DNA of 64,000 nucleotides from ZC4RG20 sp963782445 (GTDB lineage Bacteria > Pseudomonadota > Gammaproteobacteria > Steroidobacterales > Rariloculaceae), in the NCBI GenBank assembly GCA_963782445.1, contig CAWAJM010000002.1, forward strand, positions 124,001 to 188,000, read 5' to 3'. The notes beneath the pieces are model-generated. The model worked only from the letters and a program-made list of their open reading frames with translations. It had not been told where the DNA came from and did no database searches. The translations under genes were made by a program, and so were the position numbers. Shown piece by piece: positions 1 to 9,073 of this stretch; position 1 is the first letter of the stretch; every line of letters begins with the position of its first letter.

Positions 1-12
1 CGCGCCGCGACT

Positions 13-789
13 TCATCGAGCGTAACGCGCTGGCAGTGACGAACCTCGACGTTTGAGATCGCGCTCCGCCGAAATCTCGGCGAGGCTGCGCTCGATCCAG
101 GCCTGTACGTCGGCCGTGATCTCGCGCGCGTCGCGCCCCGCCGTCGGAATCGGCGGACCGATGCGCACGCGTACGGTACCCGGGCGCTTGAGCCAGCCGC
201 GCCGCGGCCAGTATTCGCCCGCGTCGTGCGCGACGGGCACGACGGGCTTTCCGGCACGCGCGGCCAACAGCGCGCCGCTGATCCCGTAACGCCGCGACTC
301 GCCCGCGGGCACGCGCGTTCCCTCGGGAAAGATCACGATCCACAGCCCTTCCGCGAGCCGCGCGCTTCCCTGCGCGACGACTTGCTGCACGGCCGTACGC
401 CCGCCGCGCCGATCGATCGCAATCGGCTTCAGCAGCTTCAGCACCCAACCGAGAAACGGCACCCACATGAGCTCGCGCTTCAGGACCCAGGTCTGCACCG
501 GAAAAAGCCTGAACTGCGCAACCGTTTCCCAAGCCGACGAATGTTTCATGAGTGCCACCGCGTTCCCATCGGGCACGTTCTCGCGGCCCTCCACGGTGAA
601 GTCGAGCCCGCAGAGCCGCTTCAGCACGAACAGCACGGAGTCCGCCCACCAGGCGACCGCCCGAAACGCGGCGCGGTGCCCGAACAAGCCAGTCGCGAGC
701 ACGAAAGTGCCGTAAATAGGTACGGAGACGAACAAATAAAATGTGAACAGCAGCGAAGCGATCCGCTGGCGCACGCCAACCTCCTTCAT
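13..789 (-). CDS. plsC: 1-acyl-sn-glycerol-3-phosphate acyltransferase (PlsC family)
   Basis: Transfers an acyl chain to lysophosphatidic acid at the inner membrane during phospholipid synthesis. The 258-aa product has a hydrophobic N-terminus (about residues 10-35) and two acyltransferase motifs. The first is KHSSAWE near residues 82-88, an HX4E form of the HX4D block that is usual in this subfamily. The second is FPEGTR near 152-157. The start was set at ATG 789 because it overlaps the gmhB stop by 4 bases (ATGA); the open frame runs further upstream only inside gmhB. It is translationally coupled to gmhB. Paralogues of PlsC exist, so the exact substrate is inferred from the family. Confidence 0.9.
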   Translation of the reverse strand: MKEVGVRQRIASLLFTFYLFVSVPIYGTFVLATGLFGHRAAFRAVAWWADSVLFVLKRLCGLDFTVEGRENVPDGNAVALMKHSSAWETVAQFRLFPVQTWVLKRELMWVPFLGWVLKLLKPIAIDRRGGRTAVQQVVAQGSARLAEGLWIVIFPEGTRVPAGESRRYGISGALLAARAGKPVVPVAHDAGEYWPRRGWLKRPGTVRVRIGPPIPTAGRDAREITADVQAWIERSLAEISAERDLKRRGSSLPARYAR

Positions 790-1322
790 TCGGCCAACAA
801 GGCGTCCGCAGCCGCACGCAGATCCGCGTAGACCTCTGCGCCGCGTGCGGCGGCCGCTTCGCAGTCCTCGGCCCGCAGCCCGCTGCGCACGCAGATGGGC
901 CGCGCGCCGACCGCTTCGGCGGCCAGCACGTCCGAAACCTTGTCGCCGACCATGGGCACGCCGTCGAGCGGGCGCCCGAAATCCGCCGCGATGCGCTCGA
1001 GCAGCCCGGGCAGCGGCTTGCGGCACGCGCAGGCGTCCTCGGGGCGGTGCGGGCAATAGTAGATGCCTGCAAGCCGGCCGCCGGCGCGGCCCACCTCCGA
1101 GCGCATGCGCGCATGAATGCGCTCGAGCTCGGCCGTACCGAACAAGCCGCGGCCGACGCCGGACTGATTGGTCGCGACGACGACGTCGAAGCCGGCACGC
1201 GTGAGATCGGCGATCGCCGCGAGGCTACCCGGCAACGGCCGCCACTCGTCCGGCGACTTGATGTAGCGCGCCGAATCCTCGTTGATGACGCCGTCGCGGT
1301 CGAGAATCACGAGCCGGTCCAT
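786..1322 (-). CDS. gmhB: D-glycero-beta-D-manno-heptose-1,7-bisphosphate 7-phosphatase
   Basis: Removes the C7 phosphate of heptose bisphosphate in the ADP-heptose pathway for the LPS inner core. The 178-aa protein begins with the HAD nucleophile motif LDRDGVIN (Asp8 and Asp10), followed by the TNQSG motif. A cysteine/histidine cluster (CPHRPEDACACRKP, about residues 93-106) matches the zinc loop specific to GmhB. A PMVGDK HAD motif follows. It lies between glyS and plsC on the same strand, 21 bases downstream of the synthetase gene, and overlaps plsC by 4 bases; this is an operon-like arrangement seen in other gammaproteobacteria. Confidence 0.92.
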   Translation of the reverse strand: MDRLVILDRDGVINEDSARYIKSPDEWRPLPGSLAAIADLTRAGFDVVVATNQSGVGRGLFGTAELERIHARMRSEVGRAGGRLAGIYYCPHRPEDACACRKPLPGLLERIAADFGRPLDGVPMVGDKVSDVLAAEAVGARPICVRSGLRAEDCEAAAARGAEVYADLRAAADALLAE

Positions 1323-1343
1323 ATATCGTTACGCGGACGGCGC

Positions 1344-2903
1344 CTAGCCCTCGATACGCTCCGCGAGGAACCGCTCGACCTCGCCGACCGCGACGCGCGA
1401 CTGGGCGCAGCTGTCGCGCTCGCGCACGGTTACGGTGCCGTCGCTGCTCGTCTCGCCGTCGATCGTGATGCAGAACGGGGTACCCGCTTCGTCCTGGCGG
1501 CGGTACCGCCGGCCGATGGCGCCCTTCTCGTCGTAGAAGGCGTTGAAGCGCTTGCGCAGCGCCCGGTAGAGGTCGAGCGCAGTCTCCGGCATGCCGTCCT
1601 TCTTGACGAGCGGGAACACCGCAGCCTTGATCGGCGCGAGCCGCGGATGGAGCTTGAGCACCGTGCGCGCCTCGCCCCCGACCTCGTCCTCGTCGTAGGC
1701 GTCACACAGGAACGCGAGCGCGGCGCGATCCGCGCCGGCGGCCGGCTCGATGACGTGCGGCACGAACTTGCGGCGTGCGGGGTCGGCTTCGAGCTCGTCG
1801 ACGTAACGCAGATCCTTGCCGCTCCATTCCATGTGCTGGCGCAGGTCGTAATCGGCGCGGTTCGCAATCCCCTCGAGCTCGCTCTGGCCAAAAGGGAAGC
1901 GGTACTCAACGTCGGCACAGCCCGCCGCGTAGTGCGCGAGCTCGGACGCCTCGTGCTCGCGCAGCGTGAGGTTCTGCGCCTTCAGGCCGAGCCCGAGGTA
2001 CCAGGCATAGCGGCGATCGCGCCAGTACCGGTACCAGTCCGCCGCCTCTTCGGGGCGGCAGAAAAACTCGATTTCCATCTGCTCGAACTCGCGGCTGCGG
2101 AACGTGAAGTTGCGCGGATTGATCTCGTTGCGGAACGACTTGCCGATCTGCCCGATGCCGAAAGGCAGGCGCACCCGCGACGTGTCGCAGACGTTGCGGA
2201 AATTCACGAAGATGCCCTGCGCGGTCTCGGGGCGCAGATACGCAATGCTCGAGCTGTCCTCGAGCGCGCCCACGTAAGTCTTGAACATGAGATTGAACGC
2301 CCGCGGGGCCGTGAGCGTGCCGGGCTCGCTGGCGCCCGGCGCGAGAACGCGAGCGCGCATGGCGTCGTCGCTCAACACGTTCTCCACGGGCTCGAGCCGC
2401 ATCGCCCGCCCCTTGTGCTGCTTGGTGAGCGCGCCGATGCGTTTGCGGTGCGGCGCGATCAGGTCCTCGTCCGGCGACTTGCCGGCTTCGCCGGGCGAGG
2501 CGAAAAGGACGTCTTCGTAAGCGAGCCACTGTCCCTCGGCCTCGAACGCGAGCCGAAACACGACGAGCTGATCGGCCCGATAGCGGTTGCGCGTCTCCCG
2601 GCAATCCACCATGGGATCGTTGAAGCCGCCCACGTGCCCGCTGGCTTCCCAGACGCGCGGGTTCATGAGCAGTGCCGTGTCGAGACCCACCATGGAGTAG
2701 GCGGCCGGGGCGCCGGCGGGGGTTGCGGTCTCGTCGTGGTGGGCGATCATGTCCTCCCACCAGGCGTTCTTGACGTTGCGCTTGAACTCGACCCCGAGCG
2801 GACCGTAATCCCAGGCGCCGTTGAGGCCGCCGTAGATTTCGCTGGACGGAAAGATGAAGCCGCGGCGTTTAGCCAGCGACACGATTTTTTCCATCGATAC
2901 CAT
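1344..2903 (-). CDS. glyQS: glycyl-tRNA synthetase, dimeric single-chain type
   Basis: Charges tRNA-Gly. The 519-aa product is the single-subunit, class II homodimeric GlyRS found in Firmicutes, actinobacteria, archaea and eukaryotes. It is not the GlyQ/GlyS alpha-beta enzyme usual in gammaproteobacteria. Diagnostic segments are the N-terminal SLAKRRGFIFPSSEIYGG block, the motif-2 region RNEINPRNFTFRSREFEQME, and a C-terminal anticodon-binding domain (APIKAAVFPLVKKDGM). The start at 2903 (MVSMEK) was chosen because GGGAGAGGA lies just upstream; longer open frame to 3098 would run into the glnA control region. An alternative start is the ATG at 2894. Confidence 0.93.
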   Translation of the reverse strand: MVSMEKIVSLAKRRGFIFPSSEIYGGLNGAWDYGPLGVEFKRNVKNAWWEDMIAHHDETATPAGAPAAYSMVGLDTALLMNPRVWEASGHVGGFNDPMVDCRETRNRYRADQLVVFRLAFEAEGQWLAYEDVLFASPGEAGKSPDEDLIAPHRKRIGALTKQHKGRAMRLEPVENVLSDDAMRARVLAPGASEPGTLTAPRAFNLMFKTYVGALEDSSSIAYLRPETAQGIFVNFRNVCDTSRVRLPFGIGQIGKSFRNEINPRNFTFRSREFEQMEIEFFCRPEEAADWYRYWRDRRYAWYLGLGLKAQNLTLREHEASELAHYAAGCADVEYRFPFGQSELEGIANRADYDLRQHMEWSGKDLRYVDELEADPARRKFVPHVIEPAAGADRAALAFLCDAYDEDEVGGEARTVLKLHPRLAPIKAAVFPLVKKDGMPETALDLYRALRKRFNAFYDEKGAIGRRYRRQDEAGTPFCITIDGETSSDGTVTVRERDSCAQSRVAVGEVERFLAERIEG

Positions 2904-3062
2904 GGTCCTCTCCCTGGGGCGGGCAAAGCGGTGCAGTATACCGCTGCCCCCAGGCCCCGCGCCTGCGAGGGATCGGGTGCCCGGCACCGGGTTCGGGGCG
3001 GTCTCCGAAGCCTCGTCCTTGCCGCGAGTCGGCCGCGCCGCCACCGTGCCCATCTGTCCAAA

Positions 3063-3079
3063 CGCACTTCCTTGGTGCA
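3063..3079 (+). promoter_or_regulatory. putative NtrC-binding site, distal
   Basis: CGCACTTCCTTGGTGCA matches 10 of the 12 specified bases of the NtrC box TGCACC-N5-GGTGCA. Its centre lies about 130 bases upstream of the predicted glnA sigma-54 start. It is 31 bases (about three helical turns) from the second box, the same layout as the two enhancer sites of E. coli glnA. Confidence 0.7.
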
Positions 3080-3093
3080 TCATAAACGGCCGC

Positions 3094-3110
3094 TGCACCG
3101 CTTCTGTGCA
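3094..3110 (+). promoter_or_regulatory. putative NtrC-binding site, proximal
   Basis: TGCACCGCTTCTGTGCA matches 11 of the 12 specified bases of the NtrC box TGCACC-N5-GGTGCA. Its centre is about 99 bases upstream of the predicted start site. Together with the distal box it should bind phosphorylated NtrC, which is encoded 3.4 kb downstream. Confidence 0.75.
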
Positions 3111-3174
3111 AGGCGCGCCGGGCGCCAGTCCATCCTTTCCTTAATGCTCAATAGGTTAGGGGCAATATAGGGCG

Positions 3175-3190
3175 TGGCACAGTTAGTGCA
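3175..3190 (+). promoter_or_regulatory. sigma-54 (-24/-12) promoter of glnA
   Basis: TGGCACAGTTAGTGCA carries the invariant GG at -24 and GC at -12 with exact spacing, and all of TGGCAC. It fits the RpoN consensus TGGCACG-N4-TTGCA with only two deviations. Transcription should start near 3200, leaving a leader of about 85 bases before glnA. Two NtrC boxes lie 65-110 bases upstream. Confidence 0.82.
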
Positions 3191-3285
3191 CATCCCGTGG
3201 CTCCAAAACAGCGCAGCTCGCCCGGCCGCCCCTTACGCCGGCCATCGATTCAACAGCGACTCATACCCGAAAAATGGAGGAAGAC

Positions 3286-4695
3286 ATGTCGCCAGCCGAG
3301 GTTCTAAAGCTAATCAAAGAAAAAGGCGTCAGGTTCGTCGATTTGCGGCTGACGGACACGCGGGGGAAGGAACAGCATGTGACCGTGCCGGCGGGCACGG
3401 TCGATGACGGCTTCTTCGAGGAAGGCAAGATGTTCGACGGGTCGTCGATTGCGGGCTGGAAGGGCATCAACGAGTCCGACATGATTCTCATGCCGGACTG
3501 CGCGACGGCCGTGCTCGATCCGTTTACCGAGGAGCCGACGCTCAACATCCATTGCGATGTCATCGAGCCCGCCACGATGCAGGGCTATGCGCGCGATCCC
3601 CGCTCGGCCGCCCGCCGTGCCGAAGCGTATCTGCGCTCGACCGGTATCGCCGATACGGCCTTCTTCGGGCCCGAGAACGAGTTCTTCATCTTCGACGACG
3701 TGCGCTGGTCGGTCGCGATGCAGGGTGCCTTCTACGCCATCGAGTCGGTCGAGGCGGCGTGGCAGTCCGGCAAGGACATCGCCGAAGGCAACGTCGGCCA
3801 CCGCCCGGGCGTCAAGGGCGGCTACTTCCCGGTTCCGCCCGTCGATTCGCTGCACGACATGCGTTCCGCCATGTGCCTCGCACTCGAGGAAATGGGTCTC
3901 TCGCCCGAAGTGCATCACCACGAGGTCGCGACGGCCGGCCAGGGCGAGATCGGCGTGAAGTTCGATACGCTCGTGCGCAAGGCCGACCAGGTGCAGGTCC
4001 TCAAGTACGTGGTCCTCAACGTCGCGCACAGCTACGGCAAAACGGCTACGTTCATGCCGAAGCCCCTCGTCGGCGACAACGGCAACGGCATGCACGTGCA
4101 CCAGTCGCTCGCGAAGGACGGCAAGAACCTCTTCACGGGCGACGGCTACGGCGGCCTTTCCGAGCTCGCGCTGCACTACATCGGCGGCATCATCAAGCAC
4201 GCCCACGCGCTGAACGCCTTCACGAACGCGTCGACGAACAGCTACAAGCGCCTCGTGAAGCATTTCGAGGCGCCGACGTTGATCGCGTACTCGGCCCGCA
4301 ACCGCTCCGCCTCGATCCGCATCCCGTACGTCGCGAATCCCAAAGCGCGCCGCATCGAGGTGCGTTTCCCCGACAGCACGGCGAACCCGTATCTGGCTTT
4401 CACGGCCATGATGATGGCCGGCCTCGACGGCATTCAAAACAAGATCCATCCCGGCGAAGCCATGGACAAGGATCTCTACGATCTGCCGCCCGAGGAGGAG
4501 AAGAAGATTCCGACGGTCTGCTTCTCGCTCCAGCAGGCCCTCGATGCCCTCGACCGCGACCGCGCGTTCCTCAAAAAAGGCGACGTGTTCAGCGACGAGC
4601 TCATCGACGGGTACATCGAGCTCAAGACGCAGGAGATCCAGCGCGTCCAGATTCAGACGCATCCGGTCGAGTTCGAGCTGTACTACAGCCTCTAG
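3286..4695 (+). CDS. glnA: glutamine synthetase type I (GSI-beta)
   Basis: Makes glutamine from glutamate, ammonia and ATP as a cytoplasmic dodecamer; it is the central ammonium-assimilating enzyme. From ATG 3286 the protein is 469 aa, the same length as E. coli GlnA, and begins MSPAEVLKLIKEKGVRFVDL. The motifs MFDGSSIAGWKGINESDM, FGPENEFF, NGNGMH and the adenylylation-loop tyrosine in KDLYDLPPEE (about residue 397-398) are present, so GlnE-type regulation is expected. ATG 3286 was preferred over ATG 3274 because GGAGG sits 5-9 bases upstream of it. A hairpin terminator follows. Expression should be NtrC/sigma-54 controlled. Confidence 0.98.
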   Translation: MSPAEVLKLIKEKGVRFVDLRLTDTRGKEQHVTVPAGTVDDGFFEEGKMFDGSSIAGWKGINESDMILMPDCATAVLDPFTEEPTLNIHCDVIEPATMQGYARDPRSAARRAEAYLRSTGIADTAFFGPENEFFIFDDVRWSVAMQGAFYAIESVEAAWQSGKDIAEGNVGHRPGVKGGYFPVPPVDSLHDMRSAMCLALEEMGLSPEVHHHEVATAGQGEIGVKFDTLVRKADQVQVLKYVVLNVAHSYGKTATFMPKPLVGDNGNGMHVHQSLAKDGKNLFTGDGYGGLSELALHYIGGIIKHAHALNAFTNASTNSYKRLVKHFEAPTLIAYSARNRSASIRIPYVANPKARRIEVRFPDSTANPYLAFTAMMMAGLDGIQNKIHPGEAMDKDLYDLPPEEEKKIPTVCFSLQQALDALDRDRAFLKKGDVFSDELIDGYIELKTQEIQRVQIQTHPVEFELYYSL

Positions 4696-4731
4696 GCCGA
4701 GCGCCGTTTCGTCAAAGAGAGCGCCGAACGT

Positions 4732-4758
4732 GGCGGGGTTCTCAGAATCCCGCCCTTT
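4732..4758 (+). terminator. hairpin terminator after glnA
   Basis: A 10-bp stem (GGCGGGGTTC with GAATCCCGCC, one G-T pair) closes a 3-base loop and is followed by CTTT. It lies 37 bases after the glnA stop and ahead of the DUF4124-ntrBC genes, so it probably attenuates read-through from the strong glnA promoter. Confidence 0.65.
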
Positions 4759-4797
4759 CGGTGGCTCCCGGCTTGACATGACGGTAAGCTTTGGAGC

Positions 4798-5385
4798 ATG
4801 CGAACGTGGCTGATCCTGCTGACTCTGCTCGCCGCCGGCACGGCGGGAGCCGTACCGGTCTGGAAGTGGGTCGACGAGAACGGGGAGCCCCACTACACGG
4901 ATCATCCGGTGAAGGGCGCCCAGCGCATCGAGCTCTCGGGCGTGCCGAGCGTGCCGGCCTTCCAAACACCCCAAAAGCCGGCGGCGGCGCCGGGCCAGGG
5001 CGCCTCGACGGCAGCCGGACCGGGCGGGGCCGCGGCGACGGCGCCGCGCATCGCGCTCGTGAAGCCTCAGGCGAACGAGACCCTCTGGAACATCGGGGGG
5101 ACGCTGAGCGTGACGGTCGAGATCGACCCGGGACTGAAGGCGGGCCAGCACGTCAACGTCTTCCTCGACGGGACGCGGATGAATGTCGGCGCGACGGCCA
5201 CGGCCTTCACGGTGCCGGACGTTTATCGCGGGGTGCACACCCTGCAGGCGGTCGTGGTCAGCGCGGCGGGACGGGACGTGGCCCGTTCGGCGAGCGTGCA
5301 GTTCACGGTCCAGCAGACCAGCGTCCTGAATCCGAACAATCACACGCCGCCCGCCGCGCGGCGGCGGACCGCACCGAGGCCCTGA
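4798..5385 (+). CDS. DUF4124 domain-containing exported protein
   Basis: 195-aa protein of unknown function. A signal peptide (about residues 1-18, LLTLLAAGTAGA) precedes the DUF4124 motif VWKWVDENGEPHYTDHPVKGA, which is split here only by description, and then a Pro/Ala/Gly-rich linker. The C-terminal half resembles a beta-sandwich (about residues 85-178) of the kind often appended to DUF4124. It lies between glnA and ntrB, a position also occupied by a DUF4124 gene in Pseudomonas relatives. The ATG at 4798 has no strong Shine-Dalgarno. A periplasmic or envelope location is inferred from the signal peptide. Confidence 0.85.
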   Translation: MRTWLILLTLLAAGTAGAVPVWKWVDENGEPHYTDHPVKGAQRIELSGVPSVPAFQTPQKPAAAPGQGASTAAGPGGAAATAPRIALVKPQANETLWNIGGTLSVTVEIDPGLKAGQHVNVFLDGTRMNVGATATAFTVPDVYRGVHTLQAVVVSAAGRDVARSASVQFTVQQTSVLNPNNHTPPAARRRTAPRP

Positions 5386-5435
5386 CGCCGCGCAGCGCGG
5401 GGCCCGCCGGCCGTGCGGGCGGCTCGGACGGCCCC

Positions 5436-6556
5436 GTGGGCCAGCGCGGCCCGGGCGGCCGCGGCGCGCCGCCCGATCCCGACGACCTCCTGCAGGCGCT
5501 GACGACGGCCGTCGTCGCGCTCGACGAGGCGCTCGACATCACGTTCCTGAACTCCGCGGCCGAGAACCTGCTCGGGCTCAGCGCGCGCCAGGCCGTCGGC
5601 CGGCCGCTCGGCGACGTCGTGCACCCGGCCGAGGAGCTGCTCACGCTCTGCCGGCGGGTACTCGCGAGCGGCCTCACTTTCAGTCTGCGGGAATTCGCGG
5701 CGCGCTTCGGCGAGCGCGAGCTCATCGTCGACTGCCGGGCTGCACCTCTCGATGCGGCGCCCGGCCTCATGCTGGAGCTCGTCGACACCGAGCGCGACCG
5801 CAAGCTGCGGCGCGAGTCGGAGCTGCTGGCGCAGCAGCGGTTGTCGCGGCGCATCATTCGGCAGCTCGCGCACGAGGTGAAGAACCCGCTCGGCGGACTG
5901 CGAGGTGCGGCCCAGCTGCTCGAGCGTCAGCTCCCAGGGCCCGAGCTCAAGGCCTACACGCAGGTCATCATCGACGAGGCGGACCGTCTCGCGGCGCTCG
6001 TCGACGGCATCCTGAAGGCCGGCGGCCGCCCGTCGCCCGAGACCGTGAACATTCACCAGATCACCGAGCACGTCGCGAGCCTGATCTCGGCCGCGAAACC
6101 GCCGGGTGTGCAGCTGCTGCGCGACTACGATCCGAGCCTGCCCCCGATCACGATCGATCGCGGCCAGATGATCCAGGCCTTCCTGAACCTCGCGCAGAAC
6201 GCGCTGCAGGCCGTCGGCGACGAGGGGCGCATCGTGTTCAGGACGCGCGCCCTCTCGAACTACACGATCGGCGGCGAGTTTCATCGCCTCGTTCTCTCGG
6301 TCGAGGTCGAGGACTCCGGGCCCGGCATTCCCGAGGAGCTACAGGAGACGATTTTCTATCCGCTCGTGACGAGCCGCTCGACCGGCACGGGCCTCGGTTT
6401 GACGATCGCGCAGGATCTCGTGAGCCGCAACGGCGGTCTCATAGAGTTCACGAGCAAGCCGGGCCGCACCGCATTCCAGATGCGCCTGCCGATCGACGGC
6501 GGCAACGGTCGCCAGCACGGCGGCGGTTCGTCCGAGAGCCCGCAGGGAGGGACGGC

Positions 6557-6560
<4 letters not shown>
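5436..6560 (+). CDS. ntrB: nitrogen regulation sensor histidine kinase NtrB (GlnL)
   Basis: Cytoplasmic kinase that phosphorylates or dephosphorylates NtrC according to PII signalling. An N-terminal PAS domain (LLQALTTAVVALDEALDITF onward) is followed by the H box RQLAHEVKNPLGG, whose His is the phosphorylation site. The ATPase domain has an N box near QAFLNLAQNALQAV, a G1 box DSGPGIPEE and a G2 box GTGLGLTIAQDLV. No ATG lies in a sensible position; GTG 5436 gives 374 aa, against about 350 for the family. Its ribosome-binding site is weak, so the true start could be slightly different. It overlaps ntrC by 4 bases (ATGA). Confidence 0.93.
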
Positions 6561-7960
<1,400 letters not shown>

Positions 7961-7968
7961 GCCGCGCG

Positions 7969-8054
7969 ATTCATGTACGGGCTTGGGCATCGGCGGCAGC
8001 CGGAGTCGCGCGCAGAGGCGCGTTGTCCGGGACGGCGGTCCCGACCCCGCCCTT
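7969..8054 (-). repeat. dispersed repeat family A, copy 1 (short)
   Basis: Read on the minus strand, this starts AAGGGCGGGGTCGGGACCG and ends CCGATGCCCAAGCCCGTACA then TGAAT. Both ends match the longer plus-strand copy at 48498-48633, and the first part also matches the arms at 61568-61692. It sits in the gap between the convergent ntrC and gnnA-like genes. No protein is encoded. Confidence 0.65.
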
Positions 8055-8107
8055 GCGTCGGGCCGGAAGCGCACCGCCGCCGCCGCCTCGCAAGGACACA
8101 GGTAAGG

Positions 8108-9073
8108 TCAGCTCGACCCCGGCGCGCGGCCGCGCCGGGCACGCCGCTCGATGTCGGCGACGATGGCTTCGGCCAGCTCGAGCGCGGCCTGGCCGTCGCG
8201 GCCCGAGACGCGGCACGGCGTGTCCTCGAGGACGGCCTGCACGAAGGCCTCGGTCTCCGCTTTGAGGGCATCGCCCTTGTCGAGGCTCCAGCGCTCGATC
8301 CGCAGCGGCGGCTGCCCCTCGCGCCAAGGCCCTTCGCTGACGACGCGCTGCACCTCGCCCTCGCCGAAGTCGATCGAGACGTACTGGTTTTGCTCGAAGA
8401 CCCGAAACTTGCGCTGAGCGGCGGTCGAGACCCGCGAGGCCGTGAGGTTCGCGATCGCGCCCGAGTCGAACTCGACGCGGGCGTTCGCGATGTCGAACGT
8501 CTCGGTCAGCACACGCGTGCCGACGGCCGAGACGCTTTCGGGCTCGGCATCGACGAGCGAGAGAACGACGTCGAGGTCGTGGATCATGAGGTCGAGCACG
8601 ACGTTGACGTCGGCGCCGCGAGGCTTGAACGGCGCGAGCCGGTGGCATTCGATGAACCGCACATCGCGAAGGTGCTCGTGCACGGACAGCAGCGCCGGGT
8701 TGAAACGCTCGACGTGGCCGATCTGCAGCTTGAGACCGCGCTGCTCGGCGAGCAGGGTGAGGCCCTCGGCCTGGGCGGCGGTCTCCGTCATGGGCTTCTC
8801 GAGGAGCACGTGGACGCCGCGCTCGAGGAAGAAGCGCGCGAGCTCGAAGTGCGCCGGCGTCGGGGCCGCGATCGTGACGGCGTCGACGGCGCCGGCGAGC
8901 TCGCGGTAGTCGGCCACGAAGCGCGTGCCGAGCTGCTCGGCGACGGCCCGGCCTTCGGCCGCCTTGACGTCGCACACGGCGGCGAGGTGGACATTGGGCA
9001 GCGCCGCGTATTTCTCGGCGTGAAAGCGGCCCAGGTAACCGACGCCGATGACGGCTGCGCGCAGCGCGCTCAT
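8108..9073 (-). CDS. Gfo/Idh/MocA-family oxidoreductase, GnnA-like
   Basis: NAD(P)-dependent sugar dehydrogenase family, 321 aa. An N-terminal Rossmann motif (AVIGVGYLGRFHAEKYA) is followed by the EKPMTETAAQA motif containing the family's catalytic lysine and by QIGHVERFNPA. It overlaps the upstream lpxA by 4 bases. In Acidithiobacillus, GnnA (same family, beside lpxA) oxidises UDP-GlcNAc at C3 so that GnnB can aminate it, yielding lipid A with amide-linked chains. The neighbourhood makes a GnnA role attractive, but no GnnB aminotransferase is nearby. A WbpB/WlbA-like UDP-sugar dehydrogenase is the main alternative. Confidence 0.8.
   Translation of the reverse strand: MSALRAAVIGVGYLGRFHAEKYAALPNVHLAAVCDVKAAEGRAVAEQLGTRFVADYRELAGAVDAVTIAAPTPAHFELARFFLERGVHVLLEKPMTETAAQAEGLTLLAEQRGLKLQIGHVERFNPALLSVHEHLRDVRFIECHRLAPFKPRGADVNVVLDLMIHDLDVVLSLVDAEPESVSAVGTRVLTETFDIANARVEFDSGAIANLTASRVSTAAQRKFRVFEQNQYVSIDFGEGEVQRVVSEGPWREGQPPLRIERWSLDKGDALKAETEAFVQAVLEDTPCRVSGRDGQAALELAEAIVADIERRARRGRAPGSS

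Larger units (their letters stand above)
2904..3285. other. divergent intergenic control region, glyQS / glnA
   Basis: This 382-base gap separates the divergent glyQS and glnA genes. Its glnA-proximal half contains two NtrC boxes and the sigma-54 promoter listed separately. The glyQS-proximal part (about 2904-3060) shows only the ribosome-binding site of glyQS; no further element was recognised. Confidence 0.7.

Noticed and set aside
1047..3170. Very long open frame (about 700 codons) on the plus strand opposite gmhB and glyQS
   Set aside because: It is a shadow of the GC-rich third positions of glyQS; its translation has no family features, while the minus strand encodes a clear synthetase.
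3310..5343. Long minus-strand open frame opposite glnA and DUF4124
   Set aside because: Low-complexity Arg/Ala/Val-rich translation typical of antisense frames in high-GC genes; glnA is unambiguous.
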